Both the position numbers and the translations under genes were made by a program. The notes beneath the pieces are model-generated. The model made no database searches and was not told where the DNA came from. It was given only the letters and a program-made list of their open reading frames with translations. From JAZDPK01 sp043797615 (lineage in GTDB: Bacteria > Patescibacteriota > Patescibacteriia > UBA11705 > JABHMO01), in contig JAZDPK010000033.1 of the NCBI GenBank assembly GCA_043797615.1, positions 1 through 16,887 of the forward strand: a stretch of DNA of 16,887 nt, in the 5' to 3' direction. Shown in pieces: positions 5,689 to 16,812 of this stretch (its first letter is position 1; every line of letters begins with the position of its first letter).

Positions 5689-6108
5689 ATGGAAACCAAG
5701 CCTTTTCACGAAACGATCGTTGATGCGATTAGCGGCTGTTCAAGGGTCACGGCCGAGCCGATGCTATTTCTATTTGAATTAATCAAAATGACCACCATTC
5801 CTACCGGACACGATAAAATCATCGCGGCGATCGATAAGTTCTTTGACTTTCCGGTCGACGCCGAATATGCGCATGGAATCAAATCGGTCAAAGAAAATCT
5901 TCTCGCCCAAAAACAAGCGGCGGAAACCAAGAAGAACGATTCGTTCGATGCCGAATCCATCAAGGCCAACCGCTTGGCCATCGTCGAGAAAATCAACGAA
6001 TTGCATCTTCTCTGCATCAAGTTTGACGGCCAAACTTTCGAAGATTCGTTCATAATCGCCTTGCGCAAAGAACTGCGAGAACTGTATGGATTGACAAACA
6101 AACAATAA
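5689..6108 (+). CDS. Small protein of unknown function, paralog A of a tandem pair
   Basis: This 139-residue soluble protein begins at ATG 5689, five nt after a strong AAGGAGG (5677-5683). The N-terminal half is predicted helical: PFHETIVDAI, then LFLFELIKMTTIPTGHDKII at about residues 26-45, then a charged helix with LLAQKQAAE near 71-79. The C-terminal half (AIVEKINELHLLCIK and a final ALRKELRELYGL) also looks helical. It shares PFHE-x-I, EL-x-K-x-T-x-IP-x-GHD-x-IIAAI and QKQAA with the next gene, so the two arose by duplication. No signal peptide, membrane helix, metal-binding or known enzymatic motif is visible; the conserved GHD is the only candidate functional spot. I do not recognise the family. 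Confidence 0.8.
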   Translation: METKPFHETIVDAISGCSRVTAEPMLFLFELIKMTTIPTGHDKIIAAIDKFFDFPVDAEYAHGIKSVKENLLAQKQAAETKKNDSFDAESIKANRLAIVEKINELHLLCIKFDGQTFEDSFIIALRKELRELYGLTNKQ

Positions 6109-6130
6109 ACGAATCATAAGGAGAAACAAC

Positions 6131-6526
6131 ATGAACAAGCTAATGCCATTCCACGAAGCGATCATCGAAATGATCAATAGGGGTTCCGACGAAAATATTT
6201 CTTTCGTGCTCGAGCTCTTGAAAATCACCGCGATTCCCAAGGGGCACGATGAAATCATCGCGGCCATCGAGGACAAATGGGGCGCGCTGGCATTCTGGCA
6301 AATCCCGATTGCAGAAATGAAGGTTCACATCTTTAGCCAGAAACAAGCGGCAAAGGAAAAAGCTGAAGATAACAAACAGAACATCGATCTGGAAGCGCTC
6401 CTACTTCAATGCAAAACGCTTTTGTCTCTGCTCGAGTCTTTATCCCCTGGAACAACGCGGACAAACTTACTCGACGAACATTTGGAAAAAATGTACGAAC
6501 TTACGAAGAGTGCTCTCGGCAAATGA
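6131..6526 (+). CDS. Small protein of unknown function, paralog B of a tandem pair
   Basis: This 131-residue protein begins at ATG 6131, seven nt after AAGGAG (6118-6123) and 22 nt after paralog A stops. It matches paralog A in PFHEAIIEMI near residues 6-15, FVLELLKITAIPKGHDEIIA near 25-44 and QKQAAKEK near 68-75, then diverges: the C-terminal half here is a Leu-rich helix (LEALLLQCKTLLSLLESL) followed by LDEHLEKMYELTKSAL. The conserved N-terminal core and free C-terminal half suggest a shared binding module with different partners, which is inference. It is followed after 8 bases by a strong terminator. No known family is recognised. Confidence 0.8.
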   Translation: MNKLMPFHEAIIEMINRGSDENISFVLELLKITAIPKGHDEIIAAIEDKWGALAFWQIPIAEMKVHIFSQKQAAKEKAEDNKQNIDLEALLLQCKTLLSLLESLSPGTTRTNLLDEHLEKMYELTKSALGK

Positions 6527-6534
6527 TTAACATC

Positions 6535-6567
6535 AGACGCCTTACCCACCGGTACGGCGTCTTTTTT
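6535..6567 (+). terminator. Intrinsic terminator of the tandem paralog operon
   Basis: AGACGCC (6535-6541) pairs with GGCGTCT (6556-6562), extended inside by TACC/GGTA around a CACC loop, and is followed by a six-T run to 6567. Confidence 0.85.
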
Positions 6568-6609
6568 ATTTATATTAAGCAAAATAATGATATACTAATC
6601 TTGCTGCTA

Positions 6610-6638
6610 TTGACTTTATTATTATTTTGTGATATACT
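6610..6638 (+). promoter_or_regulatory. Strong sigma-70-type promoter for the 58-aa gene
   Basis: -35 TTGACT (6610-6615), a 17-bp spacer and -10 TATACT (6633-6638) give a start near 6645, 40 nt before the ATG at 6685. A second GATATACTA word lies at 6589-6597, 42 bases upstream, without a good -35. Confidence 0.75.
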
Positions 6639-6684
6639 ATTTAGTCCTTTTCATTAGTTAAACCCCATCAAAAAGGAGCAGATC

Positions 6685-6861
6685 ATGGACCAGTTCGACC
6701 CGAAGAAAATCGCGGAATTTATCAAGGCAACGAAACAGAACACCGGTTTGATCATCACGCGCGACGAAGCGATCAGCATGATGAATCAGCAGGAAGCCGA
6801 GCGATGGGAAGCGGCCAGTACGCCCTCCGATCGCGACATGCATCGCGCCGGCATCATTTAG
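6685..6861 (+). CDS. 58-aa protein of unknown function
   Basis: A short gene with full expression signals: a promoter at 6610-6638, AAAAGGAG at 6671-6678 six nt before ATG 6685, and a terminator 19 bases after the TAG. The product starts MDQFDPKKIAEFIKATKQ and ends DRDMHRAGII. It is soluble and charged. Residues about 7-17 are probably helical, followed by a strand GLIIT and a helix RDEAISMMNQQEAERW. The central GLIITRDEAISMM could be a small helix-turn element, but I see no complete DNA-binding motif. No known family is recognised. It lies between two unknown small genes and a repeat cluster, so the neighbours give no functional hint. Confidence 0.7.
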   Translation: MDQFDPKKIAEFIKATKQNTGLIITRDEAISMMNQQEAERWEAASTPSDRDMHRAGII

Positions 6862-6880
6862 CCGATAGCGATGAAAGTTG

Positions 6881-6915
6881 TGCTACTATTCCAAACGTGG
6901 AAAGTAGCATTTTTT
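6881..6915 (+). terminator. Intrinsic terminator of the 58-aa gene
   Basis: TGCTACT (6881-6887) pairs with AGTAGCA (6903-6909), and TTCC (6889-6892) pairs with GGAA (6899-6902). A six-base T-run follows. Confidence 0.8.
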
Positions 6916-6930
6916 GATTTAAAATCTCCA

Positions 6931-6990
6931 AGATTGCGTCGCGTTATTTTGAATCAATAATCTTTTTTCAGATATGTGCTCGCAAATAAA
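6931..6990 (+). repeat. 60-bp repeat, copy 1 (direct)
   Basis: It starts AGATTGCGTCGC and ends GTGCTCGCAAATAAA. It matches copy 2 at about 51 of 60 positions without gaps. The ends (ATTGCG and CGCAAAT) are nearly self-complementary, as in REP-like elements. Confidence 0.85.
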
Positions 6991-6993
6991 CAG

Positions 6994-7053
6994 TTTATTT
7001 GCGAGGCCGTGTCAAACAAATTTTTATATTTTCATTAGAGCACGAAGCAATCT
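6994..7053 (-). repeat. 60-bp repeat, copy 3 (inverted, more diverged)
   Basis: Read on the minus strand it starts AGATTGCTTCG and ends CTCGCAAATAAA, with exactly the same 60-base length. The termini are conserved while the middle is diverged (about two thirds identity to copy 2 by eye). With copy 1 it forms the perfect 12-bp inverted repeat 6979-6990 / 6994-7005 around a 3-nt loop. Confidence 0.6.
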
Positions 7054-7090
7054 TGTATACAATCCAAATAAATTCTGGCGATATTATCAA

Positions 7091-7150
7091 AGATTGCGTC
7101 GCTTCATTTTGAATGATGAATGTTTTTGCAGACAAGTGCTCGCAAATAAA
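7091..7150 (+). repeat. 60-bp repeat, copy 2 (direct)
   Basis: It starts AGATTGCGTCGC and ends AAGTGCTCGCAAATAAA, exactly 160 bases downstream of copy 1. Nine substitutions and no gaps separate the two. The 336-base stretch 6862-7197 holds no credible gene: only the terminator, these repeats and the next terminator. Confidence 0.85.
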
Positions 7151-7159
7151 TGGTCAACC

Positions 7160-7186
7160 AAAAAACGGGCATTGCGCCCGTTTTTT
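7160..7186. terminator. Bidirectional terminator downstream of ftsH
   Basis: AAAAAACGGGC (7160-7170) pairs with GCCCGTTTTTT (7176-7186) around ATTGC. It works in both directions and lies 11 bases after the ftsH stop on the minus strand. Confidence 0.9.
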
Positions 7187-7197
7187 ATTTAATGCGA

Positions 7198-9075
7198 TTA
7201 AACTGTTTCAGTGGTTTTCGGCGTTTCAACTTTCTTTTCTTCCGCCGGTTTAACTTCAACGCCCATCAATTTATTGAAATCCTCTTGTTCGATCGTTTCC
7301 TTTTCCAATAAATATTTAACAATGTCGTTCATCTTTTTCTTGTTTTCTTTTATCACTTTTTCAGCTGTTGCCGCCGCTTCATTAATTAAGACGTCGATTT
7401 CCCGATCTATTTCCTCTGCCACTTTCTCGCTGTAATTCCGCTGTTCGCGGATGTCGCGGCCCAGGAAAATGAGTTCATCCTTGTCGCCGTAAACGCGCGG
7501 CGCCAATTTGTCGCTCATGCCGTATTGCGTGATTAAACTGCGGGCCAATTCGGTCGCTTGGATCAGATCGTTTGAAGCGCCGGTGGTCACTTCGCCGTAT
7601 TCCAGCTTTTCCGCCATGTATCCAGCCAGGAACACCGCCAATTCGTCAATGAATTCCGAACGCTTGTGCAGATATTTGTCTTTCAGCGGCAATTTCAAAG
7701 TGTAGCCGGCCGCCCGTCCGCGCGAAATGATGGAAACTTTGTGAACAGGATCGGCGTTCGGCAAAATATGCGAGACCAAGGCGTGGCCTGCTTCGTGCAC
7801 GGCCGTCACCTTTTTTTCTTCGTCGGACAATATGTGGCTCTTGCGCTCCGGACCAAGCATCACTTTTTCAATGCTTTCGAATAATTCTTTTTGCGTGATC
7901 TTTTTCTGATTGCGCCGCGCCGCGAGAATCGCCGCTTCGTTGAAAATGTTGGAAAGGTCGGCGCCGGAAAATCCGGGCGTGCGCTCGGCGATCTTGCGCA
8001 GGTTAACATCCTTGTCCAGCGGCTTCAGGCGCGAATGCACAATTAAAATCTGCTGACGGTCTTCAATATCCGGCATATCGAGAATAACCCGGCGGTCGAA
8101 CCGGCCCGGCCGCAATAGCGCCGGATCCAGCACGTCCGGCCTGTTTGTCGCGGCCATAACAATGACATTGGCGTTAGGATCGAATCCATCCATTTCAACG
8201 AGTATTTGATTCAAAGTTTGTTCTCTTTCATCATGCGAGCCGCCAAGTCCGGCCCCGCGCTGGCGTCCGACCGCGTCGATTTCGTCGATGAAGACGATGC
8301 ACGGCGCGCTCTTCTTCGCCCGCTGGAAAAGGTCGCGCACGCGGGACGCGCCCACGCCCACGAACATTTCCACGAATTCCGAGCCGGAAATCGAGAAAAA
8401 CGGCGCGTTCGCCTCTCCGGCCACCGCCTTCGCAAGCAAAGTCTTGCCTGTGCCCGGCGCGCCCATGAGCAGAACGCCTTTGGGGATTTTTGCGCCGAGC
8501 GCCGTGAATTTTTTCGGATATTTCAAAAATTCAACCACCTCTTTCAATTCTTCTTTCGCTTCCTTGACGCCGGCAACGTCCTTGAACGTCACTTTATTTT
8601 TTCCGCCGCTTTTGGTCTGCCGCGCTCCGGCCTGGCCAAATCCCAGGGCGCGGTTATTCGCTCCCTGCACTTGGCGCATCATGTACCAAATAAACACGGC
8701 GACGAAAATGAAGGGGATCAAAAACGGTAAAAGCGATTTCAGCCAATAGCCGACGCCGCTCTCGCTCGCCACTTCAATGGCAATCTTGTCGATCTTGTCC
8801 AACGCGACGCCCATATTTTCAAGCAAAGCAGACAGCGATTCGCCGTCTTCCTTCTGCAGAGTCTGCGTCTTGTCGTCGTTCGTGGTGATTGTCAGCATGC
8901 TGCCTCGCACTTCGATCTTTTTCACCTGCGACGCGTTTATCTCGGAAACCATTTTTTGAATATCAATGGATTCGGGTTTGGCGCCGCCGACATCATACAG
9001 ACTGAAAATACTGCCAATGCAAAGCAGGGCGATGACGAATATGATCAGATTTTTGAAGACGCTTTGTTTGTTCAT
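7198..9075 (-). CDS. ftsH: ATP-dependent zinc metalloprotease FtsH
   Basis: FtsH is a membrane-anchored hexameric AAA+ protease that degrades misfolded membrane proteins and short-lived regulators. I take ATG 9075 (MNKQSVFKN) as the start, giving 625 residues; an in-frame ATG at 9123 would add 16 residues, and neither has a good ribosome binding site. Transmembrane helix 1 is near residues 8-28 and helix 2 near 110-133 (LLPFLIPFIFVAVFIWYMM), enclosing an extracytoplasmic domain of about 80 residues. The AAA+ module has Walker A GAPGTGKT at 205-212, Walker B FIDEID at 262-267, and the second region of homology ending RPGRFDRR. The zinc site HEAGH is at 427-431, with the third-ligand segment TTGASND near 497-503. 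The C-terminus is charged. It follows rpoC on the same strand with an 84-base gap and no clear terminator between, so it may be read from the rpoB promoter. Confidence 0.98.
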   Translation of the reverse strand: MNKQSVFKNLIIFVIALLCIGSIFSLYDVGGAKPESIDIQKMVSEINASQVKKIEVRGSMLTITTNDDKTQTLQKEDGESLSALLENMGVALDKIDKIAIEVASESGVGYWLKSLLPFLIPFIFVAVFIWYMMRQVQGANNRALGFGQAGARQTKSGGKNKVTFKDVAGVKEAKEELKEVVEFLKYPKKFTALGAKIPKGVLLMGAPGTGKTLLAKAVAGEANAPFFSISGSEFVEMFVGVGASRVRDLFQRAKKSAPCIVFIDEIDAVGRQRGAGLGGSHDEREQTLNQILVEMDGFDPNANVIVMAATNRPDVLDPALLRPGRFDRRVILDMPDIEDRQQILIVHSRLKPLDKDVNLRKIAERTPGFSGADLSNIFNEAAILAARRNQKKITQKELFESIEKVMLGPERKSHILSDEEKKVTAVHEAGHALVSHILPNADPVHKVSIISRGRAAGYTLKLPLKDKYLHKRSEFIDELAVFLAGYMAEKLEYGEVTTGASNDLIQATELARSLITQYGMSDKLAPRVYGDKDELIFLGRDIREQRNYSEKVAEEIDREIDVLINEAAATAEKVIKENKKKMNDIVKYLLEKETIEQEDFNKLMGVEVKPAEEKKVETPKTTETV

Positions 9076-9159
9076 ATTGAATACTGATAAAAAAACAGAA
9101 AAATACAAGAACACATAAGCCACGCGGACAATAACTCTTTAAGAAGTACGGGCGAACAA

Positions 9160-13073
<3,914 letters not shown>

Positions 13074-13101
13074 ATTATTTTATGCTTAATGCTTAATTAA
13101 T

Positions 13102-16100
13102 TTATTGGGCCGCTTCTTCCCTTTCGTTCTCGTCTTTGCGGTAGATAATCTCATCGCGCCGCAAATGATCCTCGCTCGCTTCCTCGGCCTGCGCGTCCAA
13201 ATCGACTTTTTTGCCGTTCTTCAGAAGTTCAACATCAAGCCCCAATCCCTTCAGCTCGCGGACGAGCACGTTGAACGACTCCGGCACGTTCAACCGCCGG
13301 ATCGGCTCGCCTTTGATAATTGATTCGTAAGCCTTGGCCCGGCCGATGACATCGTCGGATTTGATCGTCAAAATTTCCTGAAGCGTATGCGCCGCGCCGT
13401 ATCCTTCGAGCGCCCAAACTTCCATTTCGCCGAAGCGCTGGCCGCCGAACTGAGCTTTGCCGCCGAGCGGCTGCTGGGTGATTAAGGAATAAGGGCCGAT
13501 CGAGCGCTGGTGAATCTTGTCTTCCACCATGTGATTCAATTTAAGAATGTATTTGTAACCGATGGTGATTTTATTTTCAAACATTTCGCCGGTCTTGCCG
13601 TTGAAAAGATTGACCTGGCCGCTCGCCGGATAGCCGGCTTTGACCAGCTCTTCTTTAATCGTGTCCTCGGAAATGCCGTTCAGGACCGGCGTTGCCGCCT
13701 TGTAGCCGAGCTTCTGCGCCGCCAATCCCAAATGTGATTCGAGGATCTGTCCCAAATTCATGCGGGACGCGATGCCGAGCGGCGTGAGCAACACGTCGAT
13801 CGGCGTGCCGTCTTCCAGAAACGGCATGTCCTCCACCGGGACAATTTTGGAGATAACGCCCTTATTGCCATGGCGGCCGGCCAGCTTGTCGCCGACCTGG
13901 ACTTTGCGCAGGTTCGCGATCGTCACCTGGATCGATTTGATCACGCCGGGCGGCAATTTGTCGCCGTTTTCCTGCGAAAAAACCTTGACGCCGACGACTT
14001 TGCCGTGTTCGCCGTGCTCAAGCCGAAGCGAAGTGTCGCGCACGTCGCGCGCCTTCTCGCCGAAAATCGCTTTCAGCAATTTTTCTTCGGCCGACAGCTC
14101 GGTTTCGCCTTTGGGCGTGATCTTGCCGACCAGAATATCGCCGGACTTGACCGTCGCGCCGATGCGCACGATGCCTTCGGCGTCCAAATTTTTCAATTTC
14201 TCCTCGGAAATGTTCGGAATATCCGCCGTCACCAGCTCCGGCCCGAGCTTCGTGTCGCGCACGTCGACGGAATAATTTTCAATATATATCGATGAATAGC
14301 GGTCGCCTTTCACCAATTGCTCTGAAATTATGATCGCGTCTTCGAAATTGTATCCTTCCCACACCATGTAAGCGATGAGCACGTTTTGGCCGAGCGCGAG
14401 TTCGCCGTCTTCAATGCCCGCGCCGTCGGCCAGGATGTCGCCCTTTTTCACTTTGTCGCCGACGTTCACGATCGGCTTCTGATTGATGCTGGTCGAAGCG
14501 TTCGAGCAGATGTATTTATTTAAATCATAAACAATGCGTTCGCCTTTTTTCGAAAGCTCTTCGATGCGATTGCCCTGGACTGCGGAGATCTCGCCGTCCG
14601 CGCCGGCAATGACGCAGTGGCCGGAATCGCGCGCCGCCACTTCCTCGATGCCCGTGCCGACGATCGGCGACTGCGGATGCACGCACGGCACGGCCTGGCG
14701 CTGCATGTTCGTGCCCATGAGCGCGCGGGTGGCGTCGTTGTGCTCGAGAAACGGAATGAGCGACGTGGCGATGCTGACGATCTGGTTCGAAGAAACGTCG
14801 ATATAATCGATTTTGTAAACGTAATCGATCGTCGGCTTGGTGAAATACCGGATGTCAAGGCGTTCGTTTAAAAATTCCCCGGTTTCCGTGTTTATTTCTT
14901 TGAATGGCGTAATGATCGTTTTTTCTTCTTTCAGCGCGTTCAGATATTCAACTTCGTCCGTCACCCAGGTTTTGATCATATTTTTCAATTCGTGCGTTGG
15001 AACGGTCAATCTCGCCAATTCCACGCCCAGCATTTCCTGGTTCTTTTTAAAAGCGACTTTGCCGGTTTTCGGATCGACGATGTCTTCTTTCGCCCGGTGC
15101 TTGACTTTAAAATATGGCGTTTCGATAAAGCCGTATTCGTTGACGCGCGCGTAGCTGGCCAGATGGCCGACCAGTCCGATGTTCGGGCCTTCCGGCGTTT
15201 GAATCGGGCAAATCTTGCCGTAGTGCGTGGTATGCACGTCGCGCACGTCAAAGCCTGCCCGCTCGCGCGACAAGCCGCCCGGGCCCATGGCCGAGATGCG
15301 GCGCTTGTGTTCGAGCTCGGAAAGCGGATTGATCTGATCCATGAACTGCGATAATTGCGAGGACATGAAAAATTCGCGGATCACGCCGATGACCGGACGC
15401 GCGTTGATCAGCTTCGACGGCGTTAAAGTCGTCGGATCCATGGTGCTCATGCGGTCGCGCACGATTCTTTCCAGGCGCGCCAAGCCGATTCTGAATTTAT
15501 TTTGAATCTGCTCGCCGATCGCGCGGATGCGGCGGTTGCCAAGATGGTCGATGTCGTCCGCCGGCTCTTGCGATATGTTCAAGCGGATAATTTCTTTTAC
15601 AACGTTGATAATGTCTTCCAACTTCAAAACTTTATTTTCCTCGTCCAAAGGATAGTTGGTGTTGAAACGCTGGTTCATTTTGTAGCGTCCGACATTGCCG
15701 AAATCATAGCGCTCGAATTTGAAAAACATGGCGAAGATGAGCGACTTCGCGTTGTCCGCGGTGGCCAGATCGCCCGGCCGGATCCTTTTATAAACCTCAA
15801 TCAGGCCGTCGTCCTGGTTCTTCGAAGGATCCTTGGCAATCGTCGCGTCGATGAATTTTATGTCCGGATGGGTTTCAGAATCTTTGAACGCCTGGCGGAT
15901 TTCCTCGTCCGTCTGCAGGCCGAAGGCGCGTAAAAGCGCGGTCACCGCCACTTTTCTTTTCCGATCGATTTTAACCCACAGCACGTTGTTGCCGTCGGTT
16001 TCAAACTCCAGCCAGGCGCCGCGGTTCGGGATGATTTTCGCGCCATAGAACACGCGGTTCTTTTCGCGGATGTAGTTGGAAGTGAAAAAGACGCCGGCCG

Positions 16101-16503
16101 AGCGGATGATCTGGGAAACCACGACCCTCTCGATGCCGTTGATGACAAAGGTGCCGCGGTCGGTCATGAGCGGAAAATCGCCGAGGAATATTTCCTGCGT
16201 TTCTTTCTTTTTCGTTTTGGCGTTCTGCAGCGTCACTTTCACGCGCATCGGCGCTTCAAAAGTGATGTTTTTCGCTTTGCTCGTTTTTTCATCGAACTTC
16301 GGCTCGTCGAAATAATAGTCGTGGAAATAAAGCTCAAGCCCTTTTTCCGAAATGTCCTCGATCGGCGAGAGTTCGCTGAGCAGCTCTTTCAAGCCCTTGG
16401 CCTTGAACCATTCGAAGGATTTTTTTTGGATTTCAATCAGATCCGGCAGCGGCAGATTGTACGATTTCGTGAAAAATTTCCGCTTGTTTTTTGTTATGGA
16501 CAT
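13102..16503 (-). CDS. rpoB: RNA polymerase beta subunit
   Basis: This 1133-residue protein is the complete beta subunit, which with beta' forms the catalytic cleft of RNA polymerase. The start ATG 16503 follows a purine-rich tract containing GGAGG/GGAGGG 12-17 bases upstream. The rifampicin-binding region runs from S381 (SSQLSQFMDQ, then INPLSELEHKRRISAMGPGG). The position matching E. coli Asn518 is Ile391, while Asp516, His526 and Ser531 equivalents are kept. Downstream are TPEGPNIGL near 436-444, the catalytic-side Lys/Arg block GDKLAGRHGNKG at 872-883, and the C-terminal clamp segment GEMEVWALEGYGAAHTLQE near 1025-1043, which contacts beta'. The length is shorter than E. coli (1342), lacking its large lineage-specific inserts. 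The tail is acidic (DENEREEAAQ). It leads the rpoB-rpoC-(ftsH) transcription unit. Confidence 0.98.
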   Translation of the reverse strand: MSITKNKRKFFTKSYNLPLPDLIEIQKKSFEWFKAKGLKELLSELSPIEDISEKGLELYFHDYYFDEPKFDEKTSKAKNITFEAPMRVKVTLQNAKTKKKETQEIFLGDFPLMTDRGTFVINGIERVVVSQIIRSAGVFFTSNYIREKNRVFYGAKIIPNRGAWLEFETDGNNVLWVKIDRKRKVAVTALLRAFGLQTDEEIRQAFKDSETHPDIKFIDATIAKDPSKNQDDGLIEVYKRIRPGDLATADNAKSLIFAMFFKFERYDFGNVGRYKMNQRFNTNYPLDEENKVLKLEDIINVVKEIIRLNISQEPADDIDHLGNRRIRAIGEQIQNKFRIGLARLERIVRDRMSTMDPTTLTPSKLINARPVIGVIREFFMSSQLSQFMDQINPLSELEHKRRISAMGPGGLSRERAGFDVRDVHTTHYGKICPIQTPEGPNIGLVGHLASYARVNEYGFIETPYFKVKHRAKEDIVDPKTGKVAFKKNQEMLGVELARLTVPTHELKNMIKTWVTDEVEYLNALKEEKTIITPFKEINTETGEFLNERLDIRYFTKPTIDYVYKIDYIDVSSNQIVSIATSLIPFLEHNDATRALMGTNMQRQAVPCVHPQSPIVGTGIEEVAARDSGHCVIAGADGEISAVQGNRIEELSKKGERIVYDLNKYICSNASTSINQKPIVNVGDKVKKGDILADGAGIEDGELALGQNVLIAYMVWEGYNFEDAIIISEQLVKGDRYSSIYIENYSVDVRDTKLGPELVTADIPNISEEKLKNLDAEGIVRIGATVKSGDILVGKITPKGETELSAEEKLLKAIFGEKARDVRDTSLRLEHGEHGKVVGVKVFSQENGDKLPPGVIKSIQVTIANLRKVQVGDKLAGRHGNKGVISKIVPVEDMPFLEDGTPIDVLLTPLGIASRMNLGQILESHLGLAAQKLGYKAATPVLNGISEDTIKEELVKAGYPASGQVNLFNGKTGEMFENKITIGYKYILKLNHMVEDKIHQRSIGPYSLITQQPLGGKAQFGGQRFGEMEVWALEGYGAAHTLQEILTIKSDDVIGRAKAYESIIKGEPIRRLNVPESFNVLVRELKGLGLDVELLKNGKKVDLDAQAEEASEDHLRRDEIIYRKDENEREEAAQ

Positions 16504-16511
16504 AAAAAGCG

Positions 16512-16526
16512 CCCCCTCCCTCCTCC
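16512..16526 (-). promoter_or_regulatory. Purine-rich ribosome binding region of rpoB
   Basis: On the minus strand GGAGGAGGGAGGGGG lies 8-23 bases before the rpoB ATG. It contains several Shine-Dalgarno matches, none at the best spacing. Its four G-runs could in principle stack as a two-tier quadruplex. Confidence 0.5.
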
Positions 16527-16665
16527 GGGAACGGGGTTGTTTAATAGTTATTGATTTGTTATTGAGATAATGCCCTCGAACATGATCTGCATGATGTTTA
16601 TCGAACCTATGCCTCCGGCGCGAGCCAAAAGGATAAGTTGCGTGTCAAGGGGGTTAATTGTCCTT

Positions 16666-16694
16666 ATACTATCAAAAAAAATTACATGTGTCAA
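16666..16694 (-). promoter_or_regulatory. Sigma-70-type promoter of the rpoBC operon
   Basis: On the minus strand, perfect -35 TTGACA (16694-16689), a 17-bp spacer with an eight-T run, and -10 TAGTAT (16671-16666). The start would be near 16659, giving an rpoB leader of about 155 nt. I see no clear protein or strong attenuator hairpin in that leader. Confidence 0.7.
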
Positions 16695-16703
16695 GTTTTG
16701 CAA

Positions 16704-16712
16704 TGTGGATAA
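16704..16712 (-). promoter_or_regulatory. Isolated DnaA-box match upstream of rpoB
   Basis: TTATCCACA on the minus strand is a perfect match to the DnaA-box consensus TTATNCACA. It stands alone, about 10 bases upstream of the rpoB -35. A single 9-mer can arise by chance. Confidence 0.3.
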
Positions 16713-16743
16713 ACCGATTAATCTTAATATTGAATAAAATTAA

Positions 16744-16778
16744 ACAAAAAAATCCATGCCAATATAATATCAGCCTGG
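16744..16778 (-). terminator. Possible terminator of the gene at the right edge
   Basis: On the minus strand CCAGGCT (16778-16772) and GGCATGG (16760-16754) pair with one mismatch and one G-U, with AT-rich loop bases, followed by ATTTTTTTG (16753-16745). It is 35 bases downstream of a stop codon at 16813. Confidence 0.45.
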
Positions 16779-16812
16779 AAAAACTTGTTCACATGCTCGA
16801 CTGATTTCCGCG

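Noticed and set aside
5706..6276. Leftward open frames over the tandem paralogs (131 and 165 aa)
   Set aside because: Antisense to genes with strong ribosome binding sites and a rightward terminator. The frames have no ribosome site of their own and the paralog similarity is in the rightward frames.
6931..7150. CRISPR array
   Set aside because: Only three repeats, one of them inverted, 60 bases long, with unequal spacing (3 and 37 bases). None of this fits CRISPR.
6974..7192. 72-aa open frame across the 60-bp repeats
   Set aside because: It runs through repeat copies and into the terminator hairpin and has no ribosome binding site, so it is chance.
7268..7279. Another AATTNATT palindrome (TCAATTTATTGA) in ftsH
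   Set aside because: The arms extend only two bases beyond the core and the residues are ordinary for the family, so chance is enough.
16559..16618. Short upstream reading frame in the rpoB leader (MQIMFEGIISITNQ)
   Set aside because: No ribosome binding site near its ATG, only 14 codons, and no amino-acid run that would suggest attenuation.
16580..16640. tRNA-like GGTTCGAT in the rpoB leader
   Set aside because: The flanking bases do not form a T-stem and no acceptor stem or anticodon arm can be drawn.
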